Assembly: GCF_003286085.1 (NCBI RefSeq)
Contig: NW_020825289.1
Location: forward strand, 21,602,001 to 21,666,000
Origin: Drosophila persimilis
Lineage: Eukaryota > Arthropoda > Insecta > Diptera > Drosophilidae
DNA: 64,000 nt
Direction of reading: 5' to 3'
Shown here: positions 13,801 to 26,516 of the stretch, piece by piece
Numbering within the stretch: position 1 is the stretch's first letter
How the letters are laid out: each line of letters starts with the position of its first letter
The notes under the pieces: generated by a model
The model's database searches: none
What the model saw: the letters and a program-made list of their open reading frames with translations, nothing else
Told to the model about the DNA's origin: nothing
Translations under genes and position numbers: made by a program

Positions 13801-14675
13801 GGTGACACACAACGCAGATAGAAAGGGGGCCACAGACGGAAGGGGGATGAGCCAAAGTCAGAGGCAAGGCAAAGGCAAAGGCAAAGACAAAGGCGAACTC
13901 GGCTTAAGTGCTGCCTGCCTCCCGCACCACCCAAATCCCTCCCAATCCCCAGCTGGGCGACCCTGCCACAACAGCTCCAAAGGCTATGCTCCACACCCCA
14001 ACCGTCCTGCCGCCCAGTTTCGTTGGCAAGTCGAGGCGTAGCCCAGTGCGACGGGAGTGCTTCGAACATGTTGCGCTTGCCAGTCAGCGCTACGGTGGCT
14101 CCTGGCTAAGGGGGCAAGGAAAATGATGGAAAATGCGCGGAAAACATCGGGCAGACTTTCCCCATGGGCCAGTCTCCACTGTGGCTGCCAACGAACTGAA
14201 ATACTTGGCATATATCAAAGGCAAGGCGTACTTGTATCTCATTTGGCAAAAGTATCTGCAGCAGGGAGCGTGATTTGGGGCCAGAGGAAAGAGCTAGCAG
14301 CGTGTGGGTAGAAGAGGTGCAACACAGTACGAGTATCTGAACGCGGTGGCTGTCTTTTTAATAAGTTCAAACTGTGGCGTGAGGCACGAGCAGAGGCAGG
14401 GGCAATGGCAACAGCGATAGTAACAGACGAGGCAAGTTGTCTAACAGGCAATGTGACGCAAAGTATCTGTGACTGTGGCTGTGGCTGTGTGCCGTGCCTG
14501 AATTCCAAGTATCTGTATCTGTATCTGTATCTGTGGCTGTGGCTTTGGCGCTGCCTGTCTGCCTGTTGACTACAAGTTTGTATCTGTGTTCACAAGCACA
14601 CACACGCGCAGCAGAGAGTTCATGCCGCTTGGTGTGAGCTTGATTTTGAGGCCATTACAAGGGGGCGGCTCTCCC

Positions 14676-14722
14676 CGACGACGACTACGTCAGCGTCAGC
14701 GTCAGCGTCGGCGTAGTCGTCG
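14676..14722. repeat. GC-rich hairpin with GTCAGC repeat loop
   Basis: CGACGACTACG (left arm) is matched by CGTAGTCGTCG (right arm, 14,712-14,722), enclosing a loop made of GTCAGC repeats. The periodic CGTC pattern continues to about 14,742. No flanking gene explains it. Confidence 0.6.
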
Positions 14723-15395
14723 GCGTCGCCGTCAGCGTCGATGACTTGCTGCCTTGTTTGTGTCGCATTTTCGCTCCCTCCTCTTTCTTTTAACCATTTT
14801 TGTTTTGTTTGCTGCTTCTCTTTGAATCGAGCTGCAGCCCTCTCGCCCAGTCTCTACCGCCCTCTCCGTGTGTTTGTTTGTTTGCCTTCTGTGTGCGCTT
14901 GGGGATTACGTAAGGGAATCCCCAACATTTTGCAGCGCGCACGCCACGCCACGCAACTAAAATGATAAAAGAGGGGGCGGAGGGGGGGGGGCGCACCCAG
15001 TGGTGGGGCCTGGAACTGTGGCCCGTGGGGGTGGGTGGTGGCTGTAGGTGGGTGTAGTGTGACTGACGATGGAGCGGCCCCCATCGTGGCCGTTTGTTTC
15101 ATGTTTTATGCAAGCTCTTCTTCTCTCTCGCTCTCGCTGTCGGTCTCCCTCTCGCTCTCGCTCTCGTGCCTTCTCTGTCGCTTGTTGAGCAAGTGCGCGG
15201 CGGCCTGTTCAAGTAGTCGTGGCACAAATAATAATGCAAAAAACATGTATCTTATAGATACAATTCGCTCGCTGGCAGAAGGGTTGAAGCGGGGGCGTGG
15301 CGCACTTTTTCACTTTTGCATATTTTATTTCGCATCACTTGCGGGACTTCTCCTTCTGCCATCGTTTAAGGCAGGCGAAGGGGGTCGGGGCGGTT

Positions 15396-15430
15396 GGGTT
15401 CTCGGGTTCTTGGGTTCTTGGGTTCTTGGG
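15396..15430. repeat. GGGTTCTT octamer repeat
   Basis: Four near-perfect copies of an 8-bp G-rich unit (the first reads GGGTTCTC). It superficially resembles a telomeric repeat, but it is short and isolated. Confidence 0.85.
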
Positions 15431-15982
15431 GCACGGTACATAGATTGATGTCCCGCCATATGGCGGCTACAGTTTCTAAAAAGAGATCCTTGACTCTGCC
15501 GTAATTGAAAGTCCCTGTCGAGTGCTTCGCTTCGAGAGCTTGAGGACTCTTTCGGGGGAAACTTTTGCCAGGAAAGCAGCAAAGCTGTTCAAGTTTTCTC
15601 GTCCTTGAACGAATGTATCAAATTCCTGCCAAGATTTCCAAAGATGCGTTGTTTTTCGGGGCAAAAGTTTCGTGTGCTTAATGAATAACAAGAAAAGATA
15701 CTTACTGCCTCGGCCGCTGCCCCTGCGTCGCGCCATATTTCCTGCTCCCGAAGATGTGCGTGGGTGGGGGTTCGGGTGTGGGTCCTTGTTGCGCCCTTCC
15801 TTGTCGCTATCACATGGGACAACTGTTGGACAGCTAGGAGTATTTCCTTACGCCTGATTGATGTTTATTTAATGGGACCCGTCGAGTGGGTTGGTTTGCC
15901 TCTGTGCATGTGAATGTCCTTGAAGCACACACCACAACAATGGCTACCCCTCTTAATGTCCTTGCTGTTGTCGTCGGCTGTA

Positions 15983-16025
15983 AGTGTGCAAGTGTGCAAG
16001 TGTGCAAGTGTGCAAGTGTGTGTGT
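15983..16025. repeat. GTGCAAGT octamer repeat
   Basis: Four to five tandem copies of an 8-bp unit run into a GT tract. Confidence 0.85.
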
Positions 16026-16233
16026 GGCCTGGTTCCTGCCTCGCTTTTATTTGCCCGCTAGACAAATGGGAGTAGGGGCCCTGCCCGTGTCCATATCCCT
16101 CGCTGTCGCTGTCGCTGTCGATGTCGATGTCGTCGTGTCCTGCTAATGTTCTGATATGCCTTTAGTCGGATGACGTAGCTCGCTCTCTCATCGCTGCCCT
16201 TCTGCCCCCCCGTGTCCTGTTCCTTTCGCTCAC

Positions 16234-16870
16234 AGTCCTTGGTTTGGCATTAGGGGGTTTCCCAATTCCGGTTGCTGTTGCTTCTGTTGCTCTGGGTGTT
16301 CCCCTTCTCTTTTTGTTGCTGTTTCTGTTGCTATTGTTATAAATATGTTTACTCTGGTGTATAGATCCATATGTGTATGTGTTTGTGGGTGTGTTGTATA
16401 TATTAATTTAACTCTTTTTCGATATCTTCTTGTGGGCTCTACTTTTGATAGTTGTAAATACTTGAAAATGTTTATTTTATTGGTTTCTCTATTTGATATG
16501 CCTTTTGCTCGGTTTATTTTGTTGCTGCTTTGATTCCCTCGTTTTGTAGATCTTGTTGCTGGCTTTGTTTTTGTTGTTTTGATTGTTGCTGTCGTTTTTG
16601 CTCCGATTGTCGTAGGCCGTTCTTTTAATCCATTTATTAGCGTTTCGTTTCGTTTCGTTTTCCGCACGCAGGACTACGTCACCGTTCCGTGTTAGTCGTA
16701 CGCTCTCTAACGTTTATCGTTAATCGTTGACCGTTACGGCACGTTACGTTACCGACGCTGACTAGCGATCGAAGCTTTGGACCCACCGGGCGTATACGCA
16801 GCCTGAACTCGATAGCACGACGCTGCAATCAGCAATCAATTAAAACTAATTCGCGTTTCAAAAACGGGCG
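16234..16870 (-). other. Putative 5'UTR exon of a leftward transcript
   Basis: Read on the minus strand this block is rich in AAC, AAA and CAACA, the usual composition of long Drosophila 5'UTRs. It begins in a CG-rich, unrepetitive segment (about 16,680-16,870) and ends at a plausible donor GGACT|GTGAGC (16,234/16,233). The 145-codon open frame inside is low complexity (T, K, N, Q-rich) and out of phase with the exon at 617-673. I therefore treat it as untranslated leader rather than protein. The transcription start is not resolved. An alternative reading is simply A-rich intergenic DNA. Confidence 0.35.
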
Positions 16871-17364
16871 CGTAAATTCTTCCGACAGTTCTTCTTCTTA
16901 CTTTCTATCTCTTTCTCTTTCTTTTACACCATTTGCACTATGAAGATATTTCTTATCATCTGATGGTATGCGTGTGCGTGAGTATCTCACTTTTTAATAT
17001 GCTCTATATGGCTGTGCGGATTATATAAATAAACTGCTTGAATATATATACTTCTTTCGCTGTTATTCCAATATTAGTTGCTGTTTTTTTGCGCATTTAC
17101 CGTTTTTGCGAGAAGCGCGCCTGACGAGATGCGTGCGTCGACGTCAGCGTTCGCGGAAAAACAGAGCCCCGCCGAAATCACAGGCCCCAACAGTGGCCCC
17201 CAACGCTGCTAACACAGAATGAGCCATATCAGCGCAGAATTGAGCGGACACACACACTAATGCATTAGGCACTGCTTGCAATTCGCACTGCTTTCAAATT
17301 CAAGTTTAAGAGAGAGGCCATGCAAAGAGAGCGGCTCTTAAGAGTAAAATAATACATTTCAGCT

Positions 17365-17437
17365 TTTGTCGAGTGACAAATCGATAACCAAAATATAGTT
17401 ACATGGTGGCGAGCCTTTGTCGAGTGACATTCGATAA
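17365..17437 (+). repeat. Paired 14-bp repeat, each followed by TCGATAA
   Basis: TTTGTCGAGTGACA occurs exactly at 17,365-17,378 and 17,416-17,429. Each is followed 2 or 1 bases later by TCGATAA. This is a spaced direct repeat with a composite site (E-box-like half plus a DRE half), upstream (minus-strand sense) of the putative 5'UTR block. Confidence 0.7.
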
Positions 17438-18289
17438 GAATTTTCTGACTTCTCTGGAAACATCGCATTAGGCGCGAGGTTCAAATAAATTGATAATGTA
17501 TTCGTTTTTGTTTTTTAATATTGAAGCATAGCATGGTCACCTGGCCCAGCGACTGATTCTTGTGTTCGATGGTGTGCAAATTGGCGGTGACGAATCTCCA
17601 TGAATCTGTCCAATGAGGATGCACTGGTCCTCTGATTCAGCCCTTGGACATATCCAAAAAATGTAAAAGAAAACTACTAGCTGTGGCACTCGCACTAAGC
17701 GAGGACTCTGGCCTTTGCTTCACCCTCCTTCCTTTTCTGCTTCACTTTTTCAAACTTGGAGATATTATTGTGTATTTAAAGCCCACCCACAAACATCTTG
17801 AATTCAAATTCAAATTCAATAATCTTATGGAACGGATGGCCAATAAGAGCTTTGACACAACCTGCCCCAGTCGAATGCTGTTCGTGTCAAAGGGACACAA
17901 CAATGTGGTGTCAATGGAAATTAATGTAAAGGAAAAATAGGAAAACATCTGCGGGGTGGCTGTGGCCGGGGGTTTAATGAACCATTGGCTCTGGCAGCTG
18001 TGAGTGTTCTCAACCGGCGCCGTGACATGTGAAAGGCGTGGCCTTGAGCACGTTAACGTTAACCGGCACGTATCCGCCCCGTTGACACCAAAAAAAAAAC
18101 AACTCAATGCCGCGTGACAGGAGATTATGTCTGCTCAAAGGACTTCTATAATTTTATTGCTATATTTCATGGGAAGAAAGTGCACACATCATCGAAACTG
18201 ATTAGAGCTGCAGCCCACTCGACCTTCCATCCCATGTCCCACACGCCCGCCCCAGTAATTGTCCCGCAATATTCTGCAAATCATCAATG

Positions 18290-18530
18290 AATCTGCCCCC
18301 CGAATGTTGTTCGTGCAAACAGCTGACGTTTGTTTACGCCGTGCCACGCGCCTGCGCCATTTTGCCGGGAAATTCGAGTGCGAAAAACTAATTTGGCGCC
18401 AACGCTCCCCGGCGCGTCCAATCCGTTGCAGTCGGGCGAAAACAGAGCACGCGAGAGGATCGCATCGCGCACCGAAAGTGACGGTTAATTTCACGCAACA
18501 ATTTTGAAACATTTCGAATAAATAAAACGA
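18290..18530. promoter_or_regulatory. GC-rich island with E2F-like sites
   Basis: This is a short GC-rich, repeat-free island in AT-rich surroundings. It includes TTTTGCCGGGAAATT (near 18,359) and TTTGGCGCC (near 18,392), both close to the E2F/Dp consensus. Both strands are open for 80-107 codons because of the base composition. It may be an enhancer or cryptic promoter; no protein is recognised. Confidence 0.3.
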
Positions 18531-19087
18531 AAAACTAAAAGCAGCAGAACAGAGTTATTTTTAACAAGTGTTTTTCACCAGCAACAAAAAGTACAATTCC
18601 TCTAAGGTTTTCTGTTCATCTGGATAATCTTTTAAGCGGAACATAATACAAACATATATTTAAAGGTACATAGTCCTAAATCTCTTTCAACAATCGAAAC
18701 TAGTGAACTAGTGGCGTTAAATTTCACCTTTATCGAATTGGTATTACGGTCGGAATATGGAACACAACAACTCTAAACCGTTGTTCTATGGCTGCTCTGG
18801 CATCTCACTTGTAGCCATGTATCTTTGTACTTTGGATCCTCTGTTGAACATACTCGTACTTATGCAAATTATCAGGACTCCCCTAGCCATCCTTAGCCAA
18901 CCCAGGCTATACTTCATTGCAAAAACAAAAAAAAAAAAACAAAACAAAACAAAAAAAAACAAGAGATTGAAGAGTTTTTACTTTTAATTGGAACACACAA
19001 AGCAAAAAAAAACGTACAATTTTCTGTGGCAATCAACCATAACATTTTTCGTGATAGTTCTGGGAAATATTACACAAATATTTAATT

Positions 19088-19575
19088 TTGTATACCCGAT
19101 ACTCAAAATGAGTATTGGGGTATATTAGATTTGTGGTAAAAGTGGATGTGTGTAACGTCTAGAAGGAATCGTTTCCGACCCCATAAAGTATATATATTCT
19201 TGATCAGCATCAATAGCCGAGTCGATTGAGCCATGTCTGTCTGTCCGTCCGTCCGTTAGTCCGTCTGTCCGTCTGTCTATAAGAGCTAGAGCAACGATGT
19301 TTTGGATCCAGACTTCTGTGATATGCCCCCACAAAGGACGAAAACCTGTGGCATCCACAATATTGAGGATACAAGGAAACTAAAAACGATCAGATCAGAT
19401 CAATCAATTTGCAGTGGCTACACAGCGCCCGACGTCACGCTCAGACTGATTTTCTGTCTCTCTCGCACGCACTCTTTGTCGTATCTCCGGCTCTGCCGGA
19501 GGAGAGCCATACTGACTTAGTATCGGGTATAAATGTAGAGTTGCGGTGTCCGCAGCAACTCACAAAGTTCGCCCT
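19088..19575 (+). mobile_element. DINE-1 (Helentron-like, non-autonomous) element
   Basis: It starts with TATACCCGATACT, has a central GTCT/GTCC microsatellite (19,233-19,280) preceded by the characteristic AGTATATATATTCTTGATCAG segment, and carries the inverted counterpart AGTATCGGGTATA (19,519-19,531). Beyond it lies a short hairpin GTTGCGG...CCGCAGCAAC (19,540-19,559). This order (inverted repeat, GTCY tract, inverted repeat, 3' stem-loop) is the signature of DINE-1 elements, which lack coding capacity and depend on Helentron enzymes in trans. A truncated relative lies at 61.0-61.2 kb. Confidence 0.85.
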
Positions 19576-20526
19576 CGTTTTTCAGTTGGGAAAGTAACTA
19601 AAAGAGAACCGAGAATTCCACTTAATGTGTGTGTTTAATTGATGGAAATAAACGGAAATTAAATTGAAAAAAAAAATTGCTGGAAGTTGCAACGAATACA
19701 TGTGTAAATACATCTAGTAGAAAATGTGGGAGTATCAGTTGGCCTTCTACAGGCGATGGCATACAGAGAATAAAATAGCAAGGAAGCTAATATTTGCCAA
19801 TGTCCTGGATTACAGAAAGGTGCATTTTTGGAGCTGGATTTTGGGCAACTTTCCTTCATATCCTTCGCACTGGCTAGGTCTGACCATGTGGTTCAATGTC
19901 CTGAAAGTAACCGGACATTTGCCTATTTAAAGGACTACTGGCCAAGAAGCTGCCCATAGAAATGTTTGACCCCATTTAATCATGCGAAAACACAATAGAC
20001 ATACGTGGGCAAGAGCCGAGCTTCTGTGAATTTCTGCGGAAGCTGACGAAGCATCTAGGAAAGGGAAACCTCACACCACAGCCACCACTAGCTCTAACCA
20101 GCGATGCAGACGGGATCCGTGTGGCATGGTATTTCGTGTGGAATTTTCTGAATTTCAAAGCAATCCAAAATTCTATTCCAAGTGGAATGAAAATTGACGC
20201 CATGGCGTCACCTTCCATCATTTCCACTCCTCGCGGGATAGTTGGGATCGCAGCTGGACGCTTTTTAATATGACAGCTTCAATGGCACGGCATGGGTCAT
20301 TTTAATAAAGAACAATGATGGCTAGCCTAGGGAATTGTAGTGGAATGGGGCTGCCTATGAGCATCTTCCCAGTTCATTATCTCGAATTGCCAGCAATATT
20401 CTTGGCCAGGCCAGAGTCTAAGCGAAACGAATAATAATAATGCCAATATACGAGGAATAAATCCTTATTTATGGGTCTTAAAGTTTTGCCTCAGGCGTCA
20501 GACATCAGGCCATCGGGGCATGGGCA

Positions 20527-20560
20527 TGAGGCATGGGGCATCAGGCATCAGGCATCAGTA
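20527..20560. repeat. GGCATCA heptamer repeat
   Basis: Short tandem GGCATCAG/GGCATGAG units. No gene is associated. Confidence 0.7.
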
Positions 20561-21536
20561 TTAATGGCAGTTAATTAGTGAGTGAGTCCCATGTTGACTC
20601 CCTCGACGAATATTAAATGGTTTGATTCGGGGGCCACTGGCCATAGGAACGGATTTGTCTCATTAGGGGGACTTCCAGCTGTGCTGCTTTTCCGGAATGT
20701 CCCTCCACTTGCCAATATTCAGCCATTAGTCGAGCTAATTGTTCTGCACCAGCTATGGGTGAGCACCCAAGGACTTTCCCGATCAAAGAGCACAGAATAT
20801 TTCGTTCAATAAATAAAGCATTTCACTTCGCTTTTGTTGCATACATTTCCCAGGATGACGAGCGGATGAATGACAAATGGTTCCATTCACTTTTGGATTC
20901 CCAATGGGATTGATGGGTTGGAAAGTGGATGCCACTTGAAACGCGAAACGTGAGCCCTGCAAAGGAGCCGGCCTTTTCATGACCCAGATCATTGTCTTCG
21001 TCATCGTGAACAGCATTATTATGAGGATAACTATAATATAATAAGGAAAACTCTCACCTTTGTCCTTGGGTTTCGCATTACGCTAAAAGTATTTTCCCTA
21101 ATTGGAAAACTTTTAAAAGCGTTCGGAGTAACAATCAGACGCTTTTCAGACCTTTAGATTTGCAAACGAAGATACTGGGAGGTATTATCCACTCTCTCCA
21201 CTTTTTTCTCTCGGTGTATGTTAAGGTACATATGTACCTATACCTTAATCCTTTATCGTTTGTGGTTGTTCGAATGCGATTTTAATTACTTTATTCTACC
21301 GAACTGAAGCGCTTTCATTCAGCATGAGGAGGGACCCTTTTCTGTCTTTTTGAGGAAGAGCACAGACACACACACACAGGTGCACACGCCACGCACACTG
21401 GCTTGCAGTCCCACCGCCCGACAAACCCCAATCACCAACCATGGATGCGTGCCTTTCAACAAGTCGTTAATGCAAATAACAAACAATAAACAATTCTCCA
21501 GGCACTCACCTCCCAATCGCACAGACTCCCAGCCCC

Positions 21537-21565
21537 CCAGCCACCCAGCCACCCAGCCACCCAGC
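21537..21565. repeat. CCAGCCAC tandem repeat
   Basis: About four copies of an 8-bp unit. A TTGGCG hexamer tract follows at 21,609-21,646. Confidence 0.85.
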
Positions 21566-24398
21566 ACAAATGTATGAATACTTTTGTTGAAAATGAACTT
21601 TTCATGGTTTTGGCTTTGGCGTTGGCGTTGGCGCTGGCGTTGGCGTAGTGGTGCTGTTTGGTCCAAACGCTTCGGAACGGCTCTCGGATCTGTTTTATTG
21701 GCCATGGCCATGTCTGGCCTGTGGTCCGGTTTCCCGTTCTGTTTCCAGCTCACCTTCTCCATCGCTTTCAGACGAAGGTTGAATGTGAATTTATGGAAAT
21801 GCCAAAGGAATTGGCCTTGCTTGAGAGGAGTCAATGCCTGTTAAAGTGGTTGTTGTGGGGGCCCCGTTATTTTACCTGGAAAAGCCCAAGAAAAAAAATC
21901 AAATATTAAAGCAATCGGCAACAGTTCGACTGCATGATACCCAGGGAAGCGCTGGATGTTGGAAGGGGATATCTCTTCAATAAGTATGTATATCGTACAT
22001 AATTTACGGCCAATAATGTCCATAAAACTTTTGAGCTGGCGGGATCTGGCATCCCCAATTATAATATTGCCCATCAAACGATTGTGTTTGTAAGTGCTCG
22101 TATTTTTGCACTTAATTCCAGTCTGCCATTTTATTTATTGTTCTTTTCTGGTGTTTCCCTTTGAATTAAATTTGTTTTTTTACCGGCGCTTTCCACATTC
22201 CTTGGCAGGTTTTTGCGCCAGGCGCTGTACCTTTTTTTCGGTTTTTTTTTCTTCTTCTCAATTTTGGTGTTTTATTGGTGCGTGCTGGCATTCATTAGCA
22301 TCGAATGTCTAGCCGTCTGACGTTTGAATATAAATTGTCTAATGGGGCCAGTGGGCATTGATAATTGTATTTGATGTCGCGTTCCAACGGTCATCAGTTA
22401 ACGGTCATCGCTGAGAGGGACTGAGAAAACGGGGCCTTAAGCGTGGTCAAACGAGTCCATTACTCAGCAGATGCAAGAATGGTAAAAACCGTCCTCTCCA
22501 GTGGCCTAGATTGTGCTCTCAGGTCCCCTACACTCCAAGGCAGTTTTTATGAATTGGCTTTGGCAGCATTTGTCGCCACTCCACAATGTACCAGTCATGG
22601 AATCCCCTCCTATTTTCCTCCAGCATCGAGGGGCAATGAGGTTGTCGTCTCGTCTATTGCTGCTATTGCTGTTATTACGTATACGCAGTGTGAGCGTTAA
22701 AAGTTCCTTTCAAACCCATGTCAAACTGAATGCCTGTCATCGTCGGGGGCTTTGTCGGGGAAAGAGGTTCACTTGCTCCGTTTCATAAATCCAATGGTGG
22801 CTGCTGGTATCCTGGTGTACTGGTGTGCACGGAGTATCCCTCACTTCATTTGCGCTGACGAAGAAGTGCTGTTTTATTGTTATGAGCATGTTGCATGTTA
22901 CGACGTGACCGGGTTGTTGAAATTCCAGCCTGAAAGGATACAAACTAGAAGGAATCCAAGGAATGACAGGGGATGGGGGGCCTGGCTTCCAAAATAAGAC
23001 ATGTATGTACATACAATTTTGTAAGCACAAAAACAGCTACTAGTCAGCGTGCTAGTTCAACCGGATAGCATCACTGAGAGCGACTCTGGGGCCCCTCGCA
23101 CATATTGAAAGACCATTAAGAACAGATACTGTCAGTGCAAGATTTCAACAAGTGAGTCAACACACAGCAACAATTGGATCGGCTGTCAGTGTCTGTCGAT
23201 AGCACAAATAAGCTTGAAGTTCCATTGGCCCTCCGGCATTCTGCTTCCATGGTATTTACAGACAGCATTTACTTTGTTGTTGACCATCAAGTCGTTTGTC
23301 TGGCGGCTAACGAAGCTTGAACGTTCGTCAGGCCGGAGATGTGCTGGGGCCGGGGGCTGTTCCTTGGATCCATTTTGTAGCATCAACTTGATTTATGTCT
23401 GTGTGCTACGCGCACGTGCCACACGGCAGCTTGTCCGGCTGGCATCGCACCGCATCGGGTCTGTTCGGATTGAAAGAGGGATCCTGGATCCTGGGTCCTG
23501 GGTCCTGGCTTTACAATGAAGATAAATTGCAAGAGTAAGCGAAAAATTTGCGCGCATTGAAAGCGGCAAAAGCGCGGAAAGTAAACGACGGCAAATGCTT
23601 ATTGGGATTTGTGGACGATAATATGTCACAATTGAATTTCCCTTCCATCCGCGACTGCTGTTCCTGGAGCTAACCGACATGGCAGAAGGCTCTTTAAAGC
23701 CTATTTCAATTATGGAAAGGCCCTTGAGGGTACATGAATTGATCTGGTCTATTGATGGGGCCAGCCCATCAAACGTGCGGAATTTGTAGCCATGCAGCTC
23801 ATGGTCTGGCCCTTCCCCCGAGGGCAAGATTTTAAGGGCAGTGTCTGTGTCCCCTTTTTTATTTCAACGAAACTGGACGCAAGTGGGTGGCTTTCCCAGA
23901 CAAAAAATCTGTTCTCTGAGCGAGCGTGGCACAGAAAAAACAGGAACAGCCCCAAAATAAAACGGCGCTATCGGGTTTATGTTTCGTTCATCATCAGCGT
24001 GCAACAGCTGCTGCCAGGACCAGTAGCAGGTCCAGGACTATTTGCTGGTATTTTTTACGGTCTTTATAGCCTTCTAAAGTGCTGACAGCTCCAAGTCACC
24101 CCAAAAATACTATGTTTTCGTCTGACCTACGTCCTTTTTAATTAAAGCAAACTCAAGAGCAATTCCTTATTTACATGTGGCCGGCTGCCGAGATATACAT
24201 CTTGTTGTTGTTAAAGCATGAACATGAAAGGCAAACAACAAAGTTTTCAAGGGAACAATGTTGTGAAAATAGTTTCACCTCCAGTTACATTTGACCTTAA
24301 CTTGGGTGTCTTTGCTGTGTTACCAACAAATGAAACCTTGTGCAAACAAAGTTATTTTTCCTGATTAAAGCATTCTGTTATCGCCTCATTTGATGGGC

Positions 24399-24428
24399 TC
24401 GGACTCGGACTCGGACTCGGACTCGGAC
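24399..24428. repeat. GGACTC hexamer repeat
   Basis: Five tandem copies of GGACTC. No gene is associated. Confidence 0.9.
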
Positions 24429-26093
24429 GAAAAGGTAATCACATAATGGAGTGCACTCCGCCGGGACTCACAAGAGTTCTTCCCTCGGCTTACGGTCATC
24501 GAAAATCTCATAAAACAGATGGAGTCCAGTGGCACAAAGGGGGAAAGAGCAGGCAAATTCAATTACCATTTTATCATTATCATTTTGTGTGCAAGTAAAG
24601 CCTAGAGTACGTCTAGGTAACAGCTCCGCTCGATTCATTTATTCTGTTGGATTGCATTTTCCACCGTGAGTTTTCCCCAAGCTCTGCTCCCATGGGAGTG
24701 TAAGCTCTGGCCTTAGGGGGGGCTCCTTTCATTGGATTTTCCAGAGCTTTTACCGAGATCATTTCACCCGAATTACAGCTTTGGCGACCCATGCCATGTG
24801 TCATTGACTGCTACCTTTTTTGTGGTACCCCAACTGCTCCTCTAATTTTAGGGCTGTTTGTTTAATGTCAGCGCCAGTTGCTGCCAGCCAATTAAATGCC
24901 AAACAGAATTTCAATTTATTCTGAAAGCAACATAGCCACACTTTCGAAGCTGTCGGATTAATCACCATTAATCACTGTGTGGTTGAAAGAGGAACGGAAC
25001 TATGTAAGTTCTCCTCACAATGGCAGTTTCAGAGACCCGATCGGTGGAGTGGAGTGGAGTGGTTTGAGGTGCCAAAAAAACCAAAGACCAAACGTTCAAA
25101 TGTCAACTTCGGTAACGTCGTGGTCCCGAATGGAAACTTTGTAGCAAAGTCATTATAAAACCCGATAAAAATTGTATCTTGAGCAATTAATTAGGCGAAA
25201 ATAAGTGACCTTTAGAGGGGGACCATAGACCATAATGTGCTGGGAACACTCCAGAATTTATTGCATGCCCGAAGGCAAATCGACAAAGTTTTCGTTGTGC
25301 ACGTGCCCACGTGGTCCCTCCTAAAATAATATACAAAAAGCAACAACAAAAAATACACAATATTCAGATACAGTGTGAATTTTACACTCAAAACGCCAGC
25401 CCGCCAGGCAGACAGGCGGCCTGTCATAATATTGAGGCAAACATGTGGAAATATATCAATGGGGCATTGCGGAAAAATTTTAAGTGATTGAGATATTGTT
25501 TGGCTGCTTAAAGAACGATGGAAACAAATAAATGCCACTTCATAGAAATATTAATGGCACTTCAAATTATACGAGCACCAAAGTGATCAAAATTAAAATG
25601 GAATACTCGACTGCATTTCATAAAAGCAAAGGGAAAATGTATATTGCCTTAATGAATGAGTTGGTTAAATTCAATTGGAAATTAGTCCCGTCCGACCATT
25701 GCCTTTTTCTGCTCTGCTCTGCTCTGCTCTTTTCAGTGCGCACAACTTAATTCTGAGCAGGAATTTCAGCAATTTCTGAAAAGAAGCGTAAACAAATTTA
25801 TAAATATTTCTCGCCAATCTGCTGTACGAGAAAACATGCACATACTCGTACACATAAAGTGGGAGCTAAATGAATAGAGAGGGGAAAGCTATTGTGGTGC
25901 CCTCTGAGGGGCAAACTGTCGGAAAGCAGCTTCTCATAACAAAGTTTTCTGCGAGCAACGCCTTACGGCTTTGACTGTAAACTATTCTATTTAAATTACT
26001 TTGCAGAACTTCAAGCCACTAGTTGCAATTCCGAACTCAGTTCCAGAGAGCGGATTTCCAGACTAAAACGGGGCGGAACGTTGCGGCTCTACT

Positions 26094-26516
26094 TTGTACC
26101 CGTTTCTCAGTCTCAGTCAGTATATACGCGGTCTTACGATTTAGGTAACTAATACAATATATTCTATAAGTCGTTTATAAAAATCGGTCGAGCCGTTTGG
26201 GAGGTTTTTATATAGAATATATATAAGATTAAATCTTATTTACATCTCCCTTATTTCCCTCCGCACTGCAGTAGGAAGGGTGTGTGGGAGAGAGTGTGTG
26301 TGGCTATCGCAGCCATTGAAATTTCATTTGATCCTTCTGGGCTATTCTTTCTGACTCTTCAATTTCTCGTATCTTCAAAATTGTGGATGCCACCGATGTT
26401 CGTCCATTGTGAATATACATATATCAAGAATATACATATATACTTTAGGTGTTACACGCATTCACTTTACCCTCAAATATGATATACCCCTATACTCTTT
26501 GAGTAGCGGGTACAAA
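26094..26516. repeat. Decayed repeat element with inverted ends
   Basis: The left end TTTGTACCCG matches the right end CGGGTACAAA in inverted orientation. The right end (ATACCCCTATACTC...AGTAGCGGGTAC) resembles the outer sequence of the DINE-1 copy at 19.1 kb. The interior contains AAATCGGTCGAGCCGTTTGGGAG, a phrase common in short Drosophila interspersed elements, and no coding region. It is probably a DINE-1 relative or another miniature element; the family assignment is uncertain. Confidence 0.5.

Larger units (their letters stand above)
674..16233. other. Long repeat-rich stretch without a recognisable gene, probably a large intron
   Basis: No conserved protein, tRNA or rRNA was found here on either strand. 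Open frames of 60-211 codons are low-complexity translations of microsatellites (CA/GT, TCTG, GGCTCT, CTGTACG, TATCTG, CAG) with stop-free periodicity rather than genes. The flanking exon-like segments at 617-673 and 16,234-16,870, both on the minus strand, would make this one intron of about 15.5 kb, which is typical of Drosophila regulatory genes. The AAGCAGT cluster (6,644-6,906) and a GC-rich hairpin (14,676-14,722) are listed separately. Confidence 0.5.

Noticed and set aside
15396..15430. Telomere-like GGGTTCTT repeat
   Set aside because: Only four copies, and Drosophila telomeres use retrotransposons rather than short G-rich repeats.
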